From positions 124,001 through 188,000 of the forward strand of contig NZ_VFID01000002.1 of the NCBI RefSeq assembly GCF_006542425.1: a DNA stretch of 64,000 bases, read 5' to 3'. Source of the stretch: Pseudoxanthomonas sp. z9 (GTDB taxonomy: Bacteria; Pseudomonadota; Gammaproteobacteria; Xanthomonadales; Xanthomonadaceae). Shown piece by piece: positions 20,290 to 29,109 of this stretch. Positions within the stretch are counted from its first letter, which is position 1, and each line of letters starts with the position of its first letter. Under the pieces are notes generated by a model, which ran no database searches, was not told where the DNA came from, and saw only the letters and a program-made list of their open reading frames with translations. The translations under genes were made by a program, and so were the position numbers.

Positions 20290-21855
20290 ATGACCGATCT
20301 GCACAGCGACAAAATCCTCATCCTTGATTTCGGCGCGCAGTACACGCAGCTGATTGCCCGCCGCATTCGCGAGATCGGTGTCTACTGCGAAATCTGGGCC
20401 TGGGATCACGACCCCGAGGAAATCGCGAAGTTCGGTGCCAAGGGCATCATTCTTTCCGGTGGCCCGGAATCCACCACGCTGCCGGGCGCGCCGAAGGCGC
20501 CGCAGCAGGTGTTCGACGCCGGCCTGCCGATTCTCGGCATCTGCTATGGCATGCAGACCCTGGCCGCGCAACTGGGCGGCGCGACCGAAGCGGCCGACGC
20601 CCGCGAATTCGGCCACGCCGAAGTCGAGCTGGTGGCGCATGACGCGCTGCTCGGCGGGCTGACCGACCATGATGGCGATCCGCGCATCGACGTATGGATG
20701 AGCCATGGCGATCACGTCGCCAAGGCGCCACCGGGCTGGACGATTACCGCCGTCACCGATCGCATCCCGGTTGCCGCGATGGCGCTGGAGGAAAAGCGCT
20801 GGTACGGCGTGCAGTTCCATCCGGAAGTCACCCACACCAAGCAGGGCCAGACCCTGCTGCGCCGCTTCGTCGCCGAGATCTGCGGCTGCAAGACCCTGTG
20901 GACCGCCGCCAACATCATCGACGATCAGATCGCCCGCGTGCGCGAGCAGGTCGGTTCCGACGAGGTCATCCTGGGCCTGTCCGGCGGCGTCGATTCCTCG
21001 GTGGTCGCCGCGCTGCTGCACAAGGCGATTGGCGAACAACTGACCTGCGTGTTCGTGGACACCGGGCTGCTGCGCTGGCAGGAAGGCGACCAGGTGATGG
21101 CGATGTTCGCCGAGCACATGGGCGTGAAGATCGTGCGGGTCAATGCCGCCGAGCGCTACTTCAAGGCGCTGGAAGGCGTCAGCGATCCGGAAGCCAAGCG
21201 CAAGATCATCGGCAACCTGTTCGTCGAAATCTTCGAGGAAGAATCGAACAAGCTGAAGAACGCCAAGTGGCTGGCGCAGGGCACCATCTACCCGGACGTG
21301 ATCGAGTCGGCTGGCAGCAAGACCGGCAAGGCCCATGTCATCAAGAGCCACCACAATGTCGGCGGCCTGCCCGAGCACATGAAGCTGGGCCTGGTCGAGC
21401 CGCTGCGCGAACTGTTCAAGGACGAGGTGCGCCGGCTGGGCGTGGAGCTGGGCCTGCCGCGCACGATGGTCTACCGCCACCCGTTCCCGGGCCCGGGCCT
21501 GGGCGTGCGCATCCTGGGCGAGGTCAAGGCCGAGTACGCCGACCTGCTGGCGCGCGCCGATGCCATCTTCATCGAGGAACTGCGCAAGGCCGACTGGTAC
21601 GACAAGGTCAGCCAGGCGTTCGCGGTGTTCCTGCCGGTCAAGTCGGTCGGCGTGGTCGGCGACGCCCGCGCCTACGAGTGGGTGATCGCGCTGCGCGCGG
21701 TCGAGACCATCGATTTCATGACCGCCCATTGGGCACACCTGCCGTATGAGTTGTTGGGCACCGTTTCCAACAGGATTATCAATGAGTTGCGCGGTGTTTC
21801 TCGTGTCGTTTACGACATCAGTGGGAAGCCGCCCGCCACTATCGAGTGGGAGTAA
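20290..21855 (+). CDS. guaA: GMP synthase (glutamine-hydrolysing)
   Basis: The 521-residue enzyme aminates XMP to GMP. The N-terminal class-I glutamine amidotransferase domain has the nucleophile motif GICYGMQ and the late His/Glu in FHPEVTHT. The ATP-pyrophosphatase domain begins with the PP-loop SGGVDSSV, and the C-terminal dimer domain ends [11 protein letters not shown] 20290 is chosen because it aligns with family starts. The in-frame ATG at 20197 would read through the GGGAATC repeat and add 31 unlike residues. Confidence 0.97.
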   Translation: MTDLHSDKILILDFGAQYTQLIARRIREIGVYCEIWAWDHDPEEIAKFGAKGIILSGGPESTTLPGAPKAPQQVFDAGLPILGICYGMQTLAAQLGGATEAADAREFGHAEVELVAHDALLGGLTDHDGDPRIDVWMSHGDHVAKAPPGWTITAVTDRIPVAAMALEEKRWYGVQFHPEVTHTKQGQTLLRRFVAEICGCKTLWTAANIIDDQIARVREQVGSDEVILGLSGGVDSSVVAALLHKAIGEQLTCVFVDTGLLRWQEGDQVMAMFAEHMGVKIVRVNAAERYFKALEGVSDPEAKRKIIGNLFVEIFEEESNKLKNAKWLAQGTIYPDVIESAGSKTGKAHVIKSHHNVGGLPEHMKLGLVEPLRELFKDEVRRLGVELGLPRTMVYRHPFPGPGLGVRILGEVKAEYADLLARADAIFIEELRKADWYDKVSQAFAVFLPVKSVGVVGDARAYEWVIALRAVETIDFMTAHWAHLPYELLGTVSNRIINELRGVSRVVYDISGKPPATIEWE

Positions 21856-21994
21856 TCCGCTGCACGGCTTCTACCTTATGGAACAATGGTTTATCGATTG
21901 TTTCTGAGAAGATTTCGAGGCGCGTCGATTGCTGCTTCGTTGACTCGTCGTCCAGATGAGCCGCCAATGGGGCGGACTCCATCAGGAGACAGAC

Positions 21995-22423
21995 ATGCGC
22001 GTACTGGTTTTCGTGAAAGCCATCGAGGGCGGCGACAAAATCGGCGATCCCACCCCGGAGGCACTTGAGGCCTTCGCGGCGATGGACCGGTTCACCGAGG
22101 AACTGGTCCAGGCCGGCATCTTCGTGGCCGCCGCCGGCCTGAAGAACAACACCGAGGCCAAGCGCCTCAGTTACGACGGCGCCCACCTGACGGTCACCGA
22201 CGGGCCGTTCGCCGAGACCAAGGAGCTGATCGCCGGCTTCTCGATCTGGGAGGTCAAGGACATCGACGAGGCCATGGCCTGGGCGAGGCGCGCGCCGATG
22301 TCGGGTCCGAGCGAGGTCGAAATCCGGCCGTTCTACGAGGCGGCGGATCTGGCCGATTTCGTGAGCCCGGAGGAACTCGCGACGCCTCGCGAGGGAGAGC
22401 GTGGGAAGCTAGGCGTCGCCTGA
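21995..22423 (+). CDS. YCII-related (DGPF domain) protein
   Basis: A 142-residue protein with the DGPFAETKELIAGF signature of the YCII/DGPF family (about residues 66-79) on a ferredoxin-like fold. Such genes often sit with ECF sigma factors; none is present here. The true molecular role is unknown. A good Shine-Dalgarno (CAGGAGACAG) precedes ATG 21995; the longer frame from 21956 is less likely. It is convergent with doxX. Confidence 0.85.
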   Translation: MRVLVFVKAIEGGDKIGDPTPEALEAFAAMDRFTEELVQAGIFVAAAGLKNNTEAKRLSYDGAHLTVTDGPFAETKELIAGFSIWEVKDIDEAMAWARRAPMSGPSEVEIRPFYEAADLADFVSPEELATPREGERGKLGVA

Positions 22424-22439
22424 ATCCACCGGCGGTATG

Positions 22440-22865
22440 TCAACGCGGCGCCGCAAGGTTCACGCGATGCCTCTGGTGACTGGCGACCGCGGCGGCGATC
22501 AGCCCGCCGACGACCGAGACATGTTCCAGGGCGAAGAACAGCGACAGTTGCGCCTGGCCGTCGCTCTGGTTCCAGAAGGTGTGCACGACGAGGATGGTCA
22601 GGACCAGGAACACGGACAGCACCGCCGCGCCGAGCCACACCAACCGATCCAGCAGGATCAGCGCCGCGCCGCCAAGCAGTACGCCGATGGTGGCCAGGTT
22701 GAAGAACAGCGCCGGTTCCAGGCCGGCGCCGCGCATCTCCTGCATGCCGGCGTCGAAATCAATCAGTTTGGCCAGGCCGGAGGAGACGAACACCACCGCC
22801 AGGGCCAGGCGGGCGATGAACCACAGGATCGGACTTTCGAGCAGGGCGGTGACGATCTTCGGCAT
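22440..22865 (-). CDS. DoxX family membrane protein
   Basis: A 141-residue protein with four predicted membrane helices and the DoxX signature near the N-terminus (RLALAVVFVSSGLAKLIDF). Members are linked to quinone and redox stress in several bacteria (CatD, MhqP, and DoxX in a mycobacterial redox complex). ATG 22865 matches the family; the in-frame extension to 23081 runs through the promoter. About 87 bp upstream lies a near-perfect SoxR promoter, so oxidant-inducible expression is likely. It ends 16 bp from the convergent YCII gene. Confidence 0.88.
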   Translation of the reverse strand: MPKIVTALLESPILWFIARLALAVVFVSSGLAKLIDFDAGMQEMRGAGLEPALFFNLATIGVLLGGAALILLDRLVWLGAAVLSVFLVLTILVVHTFWNQSDGQAQLSLFFALEHVSVVGGLIAAAVASHQRHRVNLAAPR

Positions 22866-22951
22866 CTCGGTTTCTTTTCGCGAGGGGGAAAGCGCGCGGC
22901 CGGCACAATGCCGGTGCAGGAAACAAACGTCCGGCGGCCGCATCTCAGGCG

Positions 22952-22982
22952 AGTGTCGGCCCTCAAGTGGACTTGAGGTCAA
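22952..22982 (-). promoter_or_regulatory. SoxR-type promoter/operator for doxX
   Basis: An 18-bp perfect palindrome at 22961-22978 (minus strand CCTCAAGTCCACTTGAGG) differs from the E. coli SoxR box CCTCAAGTTAACTTGAGG only at the two central bases. On the minus strand it lies between TTGACC (22982-22977) and GACACT (22957-22952) with a 19-bp spacer, the stretched spacing of MerR-family promoters. No soxR gene is in the window. Confidence 0.75.
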
Positions 22983-23084
22983 GCGCGTGCACGCATGTTT
23001 CGCGAGTGGGCGGGCCCCCGCGCTTCGTCGATGACCAGGACGTATCCGGAGTAAGCCTGCCCGGCAAGCGCCGCCGCGCAATCC

Positions 23085-23729
23085 TCAGGACGCCTGCAGG
23101 CGGTCGTACATCCGCACCAGATCCACCAGCGTCTTCGCCTGCATCTTGCGCATCAACTGCGCGCGCCGGACCTTCACGGTGATCTCGCTGACCCCCAGAT
23201 CCGCGGCGATCTGCTTGTTGAGCCGGCCCCGTACCACGCCCTGGATCACTGCTTGCTCGCCGGCATTGAGCGAAGCCCATCGCCGGCGCAGTTCGTCGAT
23301 GGCGCCTTCTTCCGTGCGGCGCGCGCGATCCTGCTCGATGCCGCGCTGGATCGCATCCAGCAGATCCTGATCGCGGAAGGGCTTGGTCAGGAATTCGAGC
23401 GCGCCATTCTTCATCGCTTCCACGCCCATGGCGATGTCGCCGTGGCCGGTGATGAAGATGACCGGCAGGGCGATGCCCAGTTCGCCCATCTGCCGATGGA
23501 AATCCATGCCGCTCTGTCCGGGCATGCGCACATCGAGGATCAGGCAGCCGGGGGCTTCCTCGCGAGGGGCGGCGATGAAGTCGCCGACCGAAGCGAAAGC
23601 GCGCACCCGCAGGCCCACCGAGGCCAGCAGATCCTCGAGCGCCGCGCGCACCGAGCGATCGTCATCGATCACATGAACGATCGGCTCCGGAGCTGGGGCC
23701 GGAGCGGCGGGGGGACGGGCTCGATTCAT
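23085..23729 (-). CDS. FixJ/NarL-type response regulator
   Basis: The 214-residue protein has an N-terminal receiver domain (about residues 16-130: HVIDDDRSVR, phospho-acceptor Asp in LILDVRMPG, Lys in LTKPF) and a C-terminal LuxR-type HTH (NKQIAADLGVSEITVKVRRAQLMRKM). ATG 23729 excludes 33 unconvincing upstream residues. It begins 10 bp after the stop of the histidine kinase gene and is its evident partner. The leading Ala/Pro stretch is unusual but outside the domains. Confidence 0.93.
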   Translation of the reverse strand: MNRARPPAAPAPAPEPIVHVIDDDRSVRAALEDLLASVGLRVRAFASVGDFIAAPREEAPGCLILDVRMPGQSGMDFHRQMGELGIALPVIFITGHGDIAMGVEAMKNGALEFLTKPFRDQDLLDAIQRGIEQDRARRTEEGAIDELRRRWASLNAGEQAVIQGVVRGRLNKQIAADLGVSEITVKVRRAQLMRKMQAKTLVDLVRMYDRLQAS

Positions 23730-23739
23730 GCCACTGTCC

Positions 23740-24795
23740 TCATGCGGACGTCCCCGGTGCGGGAGGAAGCTCGAATACCAGTTCGGCGCCGCCTTGCGCG
23801 CGGTTCGTCGCGCGGATACGGCCGCCACTGGCCTCGACGATGCCCCGACTGATACTCAGGCCCAGACCGAGGCCGTCGGTCTTGGTGGTCCAGAACGCCT
23901 CGAAAGGCTGGTCATCCATCGTGGCGGGCAGGCCGGTGCCGGTGTCGGCCACGCTTATGCGCACCTGTCCGTCGGGCGCGCGTGCGCTGCCCACGCGCAA
24001 CGAGCGCCGGCCTGGCGGAGTGGCCGACATCGCCTCCACCGCGTTCAGGACCAGATTGGCGAGTACCTGCTGGATCTGCACGCGATCGGCGAACACCGGC
24101 GGCAGTTCCTCGGACAGCTCCAGCGTGACCGGGATGCCGTGACGCTCCAGTTCCGCGCGCGCCAGCGACAGGACTTCCTCGATGGCCGGATTGATGGCGA
24201 AGGCGTACGGTTGCTGCGCTTGCCCGCGGGTCATGCCGCGGACGCGGACGATGACGTCGCTGGCACGCCGCGCATCGTCCAGCATGCGCTCCACCGCCTG
24301 CCGCGCCTTGTCCAGGTTCGGCGGCGCCTGCGCCAGCCAGCGCTGGCAGGCGTTGCCGCTGGTGACGATTGCGGCCAGCGGCTGGTTGACCTCGTGGGCG
24401 ATGGAAGTGGTCAGCTCGCCCAGCGTGGAAGCGCGCGCCACTCGCAGCAGCCTGGCCTGCGCTTCCTGGGCGTCGGCCCGTGCCGCTTCCATCTTCAGCG
24501 CCAGGTAGGTGGTGACCAGGATCGTGACGATGCCGATGCCGGAGTTGATCAGGCCGACCCGGTAGTTGCCGAAGCCGGACAGGGCGAAGCTCAGCAGGGT
24601 CAGCAGGATGCAGGCGCAGGCCAGGACCATGAGCTGCCGCGCCGACAATCGTCGCGCGGCCGCCAGGATCACCACCGTGTAGAAACCCGCTGCCGCCACC
24701 GCATAGTCGGTGGAGGTATCGGCGACGAAGATGGCGGCCATGACCGCCAGCGCGACGGCGACGCCCAGGCCCAGGCGGGAAGAATTGACGCGCAT
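23740..24795 (-). CDS. Membrane sensor histidine kinase (FixL-like HisKA/HATPase)
   Basis: A 351-residue kinase with four or five N-terminal membrane helices (about residues 10-105) and no PAS domain. The H-box is TSIAHEVNQPLAAIV, the N-box LANLVLNAVEAM, and the G-boxes VADTGTGLP and GLGLGLSISRG. ATG 24795 is chosen over an upstream start that would add 26 hydrophilic residues. The signal is unknown. It lies 91 bp downstream of mgtC on the same strand with no obvious terminator between them, so it may be part of the magnesium transcript; this is inference. Confidence 0.9.
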   Translation of the reverse strand: MRVNSSRLGLGVAVALAVMAAIFVADTSTDYAVAAAGFYTVVILAAARRLSARQLMVLACACILLTLLSFALSGFGNYRVGLINSGIGIVTILVTTYLALKMEAARADAQEAQARLLRVARASTLGELTTSIAHEVNQPLAAIVTSGNACQRWLAQAPPNLDKARQAVERMLDDARRASDVIVRVRGMTRGQAQQPYAFAINPAIEEVLSLARAELERHGIPVTLELSEELPPVFADRVQIQQVLANLVLNAVEAMSATPPGRRSLRVGSARAPDGQVRISVADTGTGLPATMDDQPFEAFWTTKTDGLGLGLSISRGIVEASGGRIRATNRAQGGAELVFELPPAPGTSA

Positions 24796-24886
24796 GATCC
24801 CGGTGTCCGTGTCCCCGTGGCGATGCTCAGGCCGGCGCAGGATAGCACCGGGGCCCTTGACCGGACCGCGCATCGCTTTGCCGGGT

Positions 24887-25624
24887 TCACTCCTCGGCGC
24901 TGGCGTTCCAGAACGCCTGGGTCACGCCCGGCAGGCGCGAGATGGCCGTCATCACGGCGTCCAGTTCGTCGGCATCCACGGCGGTCGCGTACAGGACCGC
25001 TTCGAGCTCGATTTCCTCGCTGCCGAAGGGCTGCTGCTCGATCGAGCGGATTGGATAGTGCGCGGCCTCCAGCAGGTCGGCGGTCCGCTGCAGCACGCCG
25101 ACCTGGGCGGCGTGCCGGCAGACCACGCGCACGACGTAGGTCGCCTCGCTGAATTCCTCCTGCACCGGTCGGCGATTGATGCGGTTGACGACCGGACGCA
25201 GGGCCGTATTCGCGGTGAGCACGAACAGTGCCGCCATCGCCGCCTCCGGCAACAGCTTGGCGCCGGCGCAGGCGCCGACCGCGGCCGAGCCCCACAGCGT
25301 CGCCGCCGTGTTGAGGCCGGAGACCTGCACGCCTTCCTTCATGATCGCGCCGGCACCGAGGAAGCCGATGCCGGAGATGACATAGGCCACCACCTGCAAC
25401 GGCGTGGGCGTGCCGCCGTGAAGGGCGTGGAAGCGCACCGCCAGATCGACGAACACGGCCGCGCCCACCGCCACCAGGGTATTGGTGCGCAAGCCCGCCG
25501 TGCGCTGGCGGATCTGGCGTTCGAAGCCGATCAGCGAGCCGAGCAGGAAGGCCGTGCCCAGGCTGATCAGCGAGCTCAGGGTCGCACCCGCGTCGAACGG
25601 GGGCAGATGGGGATCCAGGTTCAT
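24887..25624 (-). CDS. mgtC: MgtC/SapB family protein with C-terminal ACT-like domain
   Basis: The 245-residue protein has the MgtC membrane domain (about residues 15-150, five helices) with the signature LGSLIGFERQIRQRTAGLRTN and ISGIGFLGAGAIMKEG. A cytoplasmic ACT-like domain follows (about 160-245, ending AISRLPGVTQAFWNAS). MgtC in Salmonella inhibits the FoF1 ATP synthase and supports growth at low Mg2+ and in macrophages. It follows mgtA by 34 bp, the same pairing as in Salmonella but in the order mgtA-mgtC. Confidence 0.92.
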   Translation of the reverse strand: MNLDPHLPPFDAGATLSSLISLGTAFLLGSLIGFERQIRQRTAGLRTNTLVAVGAAVFVDLAVRFHALHGGTPTPLQVVAYVISGIGFLGAGAIMKEGVQVSGLNTAATLWGSAAVGACAGAKLLPEAAMAALFVLTANTALRPVVNRINRRPVQEEFSEATYVVRVVCRHAAQVGVLQRTADLLEAAHYPIRSIEQQPFGSEEIELEAVLYATAVDADELDAVMTAISRLPGVTQAFWNASAEE

Positions 25625-25658
25625 GTCGTGCTCGCCAGCGGACGGCGTGGCCACCCGC

Positions 25659-28418
25659 TCATTGCCAGCCGAAGCGGTGGATGTAGAAACGCTTCAGCAA
25701 CGTGGTCAGGACCGCATAGCCCAGCAGGATGGCCACCAGGAACGGCCAGTAGCCGGTCGGCAGGGCCTGCAGCCCGAAGTAGCCGGCCAACGGGCTCATG
25801 GGCAGCAGCACGCCGACGAGCATGATCACACCGGTCATCGCCAGCAGCGCGGGCGCGGCCAGGCTCTGCACGAACGGCAACCGCGGCGTGCGGATCATGT
25901 GCACGATCAGGGTCTGGGTGAGCAGGCCGACCACGAACCAGCCGGACTGGAACAGGCCCTGTTCGGCCACGGTGTCGGCGGCGAACACATGCCACATCAC
26001 CACGAAGCAGGTGATGTCGAAGATCGAGCTGATCGGGCCGAAGAACACCATGAAGCGGCCGATGTCGCCCGGGTTCCACTTCAGCGGCCGGCGCACCAGT
26101 TCCTCGTCCACGTGGTCGAACGGGATGGCGATCTGCGACACGTCGTACAGCAGGTTCTGCACCAGCAGTTGCAGCGGCAGCATCGGCAGGAACGGCAGGA
26201 ACGCCGAGGCCACCAGCACCGAGAACACGTTGCCGAAGTTGGAACTGGCGGTCATGCGGATGTACTTGAGCATGTTGCAGAAGGTGCGGCGGCCCTGGAT
26301 CACGCCTTCCTCCAGCACCATCAGGCTCTTTTCCAGCAGGATGATGTCGGCGGCCTCCTTGGCGATGTCCACCGCGCCGTCCACGCTGATGCCGATGTCG
26401 GCCGCGCGCAGCGCCGGCGCGTCGTTGATGCCGTCGCCGAGGAAGCCGACCACCTTGCCCTGGCCACGCAGGGCGCGCACCAGGCGTTCCTTGTGCAGCG
26501 GGGTGAGCCGGGCGAACACGCGGTAGCGCTGGACCGCGGCGATCAGGCTGGCATCGGTCATCCGGTCCAGTTGTGGACCGGTGATCACCGCGTCGCCTTC
26601 CAGGCCGACCTGCGAGCACACCCGGGCGGCGACCAGTTCGTTGTCGCCGGTCAGCACCTTCACTTCCACGCCATGGTCGGCCAGGGCGCGCAGGGCCGGC
26701 GCCGCCGATTCCTTGGGCGGATCGAGAAAGGCCACGTAGCCCACCAGGATCAGATCGCGTTCGTCGATGACGGAATAGGCGTCGCGGGCGGGCGGGGTTT
26801 CCTTCATCGCCACCGCGACCACCCGCAGGCCTTCCTCGTTGAGTTCCTGGGTGACCCGGCGGACCCGCGCGAGCATCCGGGAATCCAGCGGCACCACGGT
26901 GTCGCCGTCGCGGACCTGCGTGCAGACCGCCAGCATTTCCTCGACCGCGCCCTTGCAGATCAGTTCATGGTGATCCTCGCGTTCGGACACCACCACCGAC
27001 ATCCGCCGGCGTTCGAAGTCGAACGGGATTTCGTCGACCTTGCGGTAGTCCTGGGCGAGCCGAAGCTCGGTCTGCAGTTCGACATGCTCCAGCACCGCAC
27101 GATCCAGCAGGTTCTTGAGGCCGGTCTGGTAGTGGCTGTTGAGGTAGGCGAACTTGAGCACGTCCTCCGAATCGTTCCCGAACACGTCGGTGTGGCGTTC
27201 CAGCGCGATCCGGTCCTGGGTCAGGGTGCCGGTCTTGTCGGTGCACAGCACTTCCATCGCGCCGAAGTTCTGGATCGCGTCCAGCCGCTTGACGATGACT
27301 TTCCGCCGCGCCAGCAATACCGCACCCTTGGCTAGGGTGGAGGTGACGATCATCGGCAGCATTTCCGGGGTCAGCCCGACCGCGACCGACAGGGCGAACA
27401 GGAACGCCTCCATCCAGTCGCCCTTGGTGAAGCCGTTGATCAGCAGCACGAACGGGACCATCACCAGGGCGAAACGGATCAGCAGCCAGCTGACGCTGTT
27501 GACGCCGGCCTGGAACGCGGTGGGTGCATGGTCGCTGGCGGTGACCCGATGCGCGACGGCGCCGAAGCAGGTTTCCGCGCCGGTCGCCACCACCAGTGCG
27601 GTGGCGGTGCCGGAAACCACGTTCGTGCCCATGAACAGCAGGTTGTTCTGTTCAAGCACGCCGCCTTCGTCGCCGCGGACGTCGGCGAATTTTTCCACCG
27701 GCAGCGATTCGCCGGTCATCGCCGCCTGGGCGACGAACAGATCCTTGGCGACCAGCACCCGGCAGTCGGCGGGAATCATGTCGCCGGCCGACAGCACGAT
27801 GTGATCGCCGGGGACCAGATCACGGATCGGGAGTTCCTGCCGGTGGGGCGGGCGGCGCGAATGCAGTCGGGTGCCGAAGTAGCGCTCGGCGACATCGGCC
27901 GCCTCGGTGCCCAGATCGCGCCGGATCACGGTGGCGGTGTTGCCAACCAGTGCCTTGAGCCGCTCGGCCGCGCGGTTGGAGCGCCCTTCCTGGACGAACC
28001 GGATCAGGGTGGACAGCAACACCATCGTGCCGATGACCACGGTCGCCTTGGCGTCCTCGGTGAGGTAGGACACGGCCGCCAGCACGGTCAGCAGGAGGTT
28101 GAAGGGGTTGCGGTAGCACTGCCACAGGTGGCGCCACCACGGCAGCGGCTTTTCATGATCGACTTCATTGGGACCGAAGCGCGCGCGGCGCGCCACGGCT
28201 TCGGCCATGCTCAGGCCGTCCTCGTGGGACTCCAGCCGCGAGAGCGCGGCAGGCAGGTCGTCCCGCGCCACCTGCATCAGGGTACGGGACGGGAGCAGGG
28301 GGGGCATGCGCGCATCGGTACGGCCGAAGCCGGCCTCGGGCATGGCGCGACGGCCGAACAGGCCGGCGGCGCGGCGGCTGCGCAGAAAGGTATCGAACCA
28401 AGTCTTGAGCAGGTTCAT
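25659..28418 (-). CDS. mgtA: Magnesium-translocating P-type ATPase
   Basis: A 919-residue P3B ATPase that drives Mg2+ into the cytoplasm. The actuator motif is MTGESLPVEK, the phosphorylation motif DKTGTLTQD, and the hinge motif [10 protein letters not shown]; about ten membrane helices match MgtA/MgtB. AGGAG lies 8 nt before ATG 28418. It is the third cistron after a leader ORF and two small ORFs and precedes mgtC. Length and motifs are intact. Confidence 0.96.
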   Translation of the reverse strand: MNLLKTWFDTFLRSRRAAGLFGRRAMPEAGFGRTDARMPPLLPSRTLMQVARDDLPAALSRLESHEDGLSMAEAVARRARFGPNEVDHEKPLPWWRHLWQCYRNPFNLLLTVLAAVSYLTEDAKATVVIGTMVLLSTLIRFVQEGRSNRAAERLKALVGNTATVIRRDLGTEAADVAERYFGTRLHSRRPPHRQELPIRDLVPGDHIVLSAGDMIPADCRVLVAKDLFVAQAAMTGESLPVEKFADVRGDEGGVLEQNNLLFMGTNVVSGTATALVVATGAETCFGAVAHRVTASDHAPTAFQAGVNSVSWLLIRFALVMVPFVLLINGFTKGDWMEAFLFALSVAVGLTPEMLPMIVTSTLAKGAVLLARRKVIVKRLDAIQNFGAMEVLCTDKTGTLTQDRIALERHTDVFGNDSEDVLKFAYLNSHYQTGLKNLLDRAVLEHVELQTELRLAQDYRKVDEIPFDFERRRMSVVVSEREDHHELICKGAVEEMLAVCTQVRDGDTVVPLDSRMLARVRRVTQELNEEGLRVVAVAMKETPPARDAYSVIDERDLILVGYVAFLDPPKESAAPALRALADHGVEVKVLTGDNELVAARVCSQVGLEGDAVITGPQLDRMTDASLIAAVQRYRVFARLTPLHKERLVRALRGQGKVVGFLGDGINDAPALRAADIGISVDGAVDIAKEAADIILLEKSLMVLEEGVIQGRRTFCNMLKYIRMTASSNFGNVFSVLVASAFLPFLPMLPLQLLVQNLLYDVSQIAIPFDHVDEELVRRPLKWNPGDIGRFMVFFGPISSIFDITCFVVMWHVFAADTVAEQGLFQSGWFVVGLLTQTLIVHMIRTPRLPFVQSLAAPALLAMTGVIMLVGVLLPMSPLAGYFGLQALPTGYWPFLVAILLGYAVLTTLLKRFYIHRFGWQ

Positions 28419-28475
28419 GGGAGACTCCTGGAAGGGAAGGGCAATCGCACGACGACGCGATGTCGGCCGGACGAT

Positions 28476-28778
28476 TCAGGCGAGGGGTTCGAACGCATCG
28501 GCGGTGGTGGGCACGACTTCCCAACGCACCGCGCGCACGCCGGGATGGCAGGACATGAGCCGCACCAGCCGGGCCAGTTCGCGGCGTGCTTCCCCGGGTG
28601 CGTCGATGCCGAGGACGATGGCCTGTTCGCGCCGGTGCACGAATCTGATGTGCAGGCCGCGCGCGCGCCGGATCCGTGCTTCGACCGTGTCGCTCCAGCC
28701 GGTGCGCAGGCGCAGGCTGACGCGAAAGAAATGGAAGTTCGCGGGGGTGGCGGACGCTTGCGAGGGCTGCGTCTTCAT
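28476..28778 (-). CDS. Small unknown protein of the mgtA operon, possible ACT-like domain
   Basis: A 100-residue protein with no named family. Its pattern (RVSLRLRTGWSDTVEARI at about residues 19-36, then RRELARLVRLMSCHPGVRAVRWEVVP) resembles the C-terminal ACT-like domain of the MgtC encoded downstream (DELDAVMTAISRLPGVTQAFWNAS). It may be a free-standing version of that regulatory domain. The start overlaps the preceding ORF by ATGA and mgtA follows 57 bp after, so it is embedded in the magnesium operon. The likeness is judged by eye and needs a profile comparison. Confidence 0.7.
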   Translation of the reverse strand: MKTQPSQASATPANFHFFRVSLRLRTGWSDTVEARIRRARGLHIRFVHRREQAIVLGIDAPGEARRELARLVRLMSCHPGVRAVRWEVVPTTADAFEPLA

Positions 28779-29071
28779 GGCCCGTACCCACCGGAAAGCC
28801 GGATGGACGGTGAGGGCGATGCGGTGGCGCGCGTGGGACAGCACAGCGATTCCAACTGCGCGCGGGCTGGCGGCGGCAGGTGTGGCAGGACGCGGATCCG
28901 GCCCCGCAGCGGCAGCAACGACAGCGCATCGGCCGAGACGCGCGAGGAACAGGTGGAAAGCGCGCCGGCGAAAGCGGCGGCGCCATGCTCTGCATAGAGG
29001 CGGCGCAAGGCGACGACATCACGTGCGCAAAGGGCGCCGCGCAGCGCGGGATAGAGGAACGTACGATTCAT
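28775..29071 (-). CDS. Small unknown protein, first structural gene of the mgtA operon
   Basis: A 98-residue protein of unknown family. It is helical in the first 75 residues (ALCARDVVALRRLYAEHG, LLPLRGRIRVLPHLPPPARAQL), with a Pro/Ser-rich tail. The helical part faintly recalls the N-terminal superhelical domain of MgtE transporters, but this is not firm. An excellent Shine-Dalgarno GGAGGT lies 4 nt before ATG 29071 and is sequestered in the hairpin at 29072-29104. Its stop overlaps the next ORF by ATGA. The strong, structured start site and the coupling argue that it is real. Confidence 0.68.
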   Translation of the reverse strand: MNRTFLYPALRGALCARDVVALRRLYAEHGAAAFAGALSTCSSRVSADALSLLPLRGRIRVLPHLPPPARAQLESLCCPTRATASPSPSIRLSGGYGP

Positions 29072-29104
29072 GGTGACCTCCGGGACGACGCCCGCGGAGT
29101 CACC
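29072..29104 (-). promoter_or_regulatory. Hairpin sequestering the Shine-Dalgarno of the mgtA operon
   Basis: On the minus strand GGTGACTCC (29104-29096) pairs with GGAGGTCACC (29081-29072), and GGG/CCC pairs extend the inner stem to about 12 bp around a small loop. The 3' arm contains the GGAGGT ribosome-binding site of the ORF starting at 29071. The 5' arm begins 5 nt after the stop of the leader ORF, so a ribosome terminating there would melt it. Confidence 0.75.
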
Positions 29105-29109
29105 GGCGA

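Noticed and set aside
22437..22976. Plus-strand open frame over doxX
   Set aside because: Antisense of doxX; no start signal and no family match.
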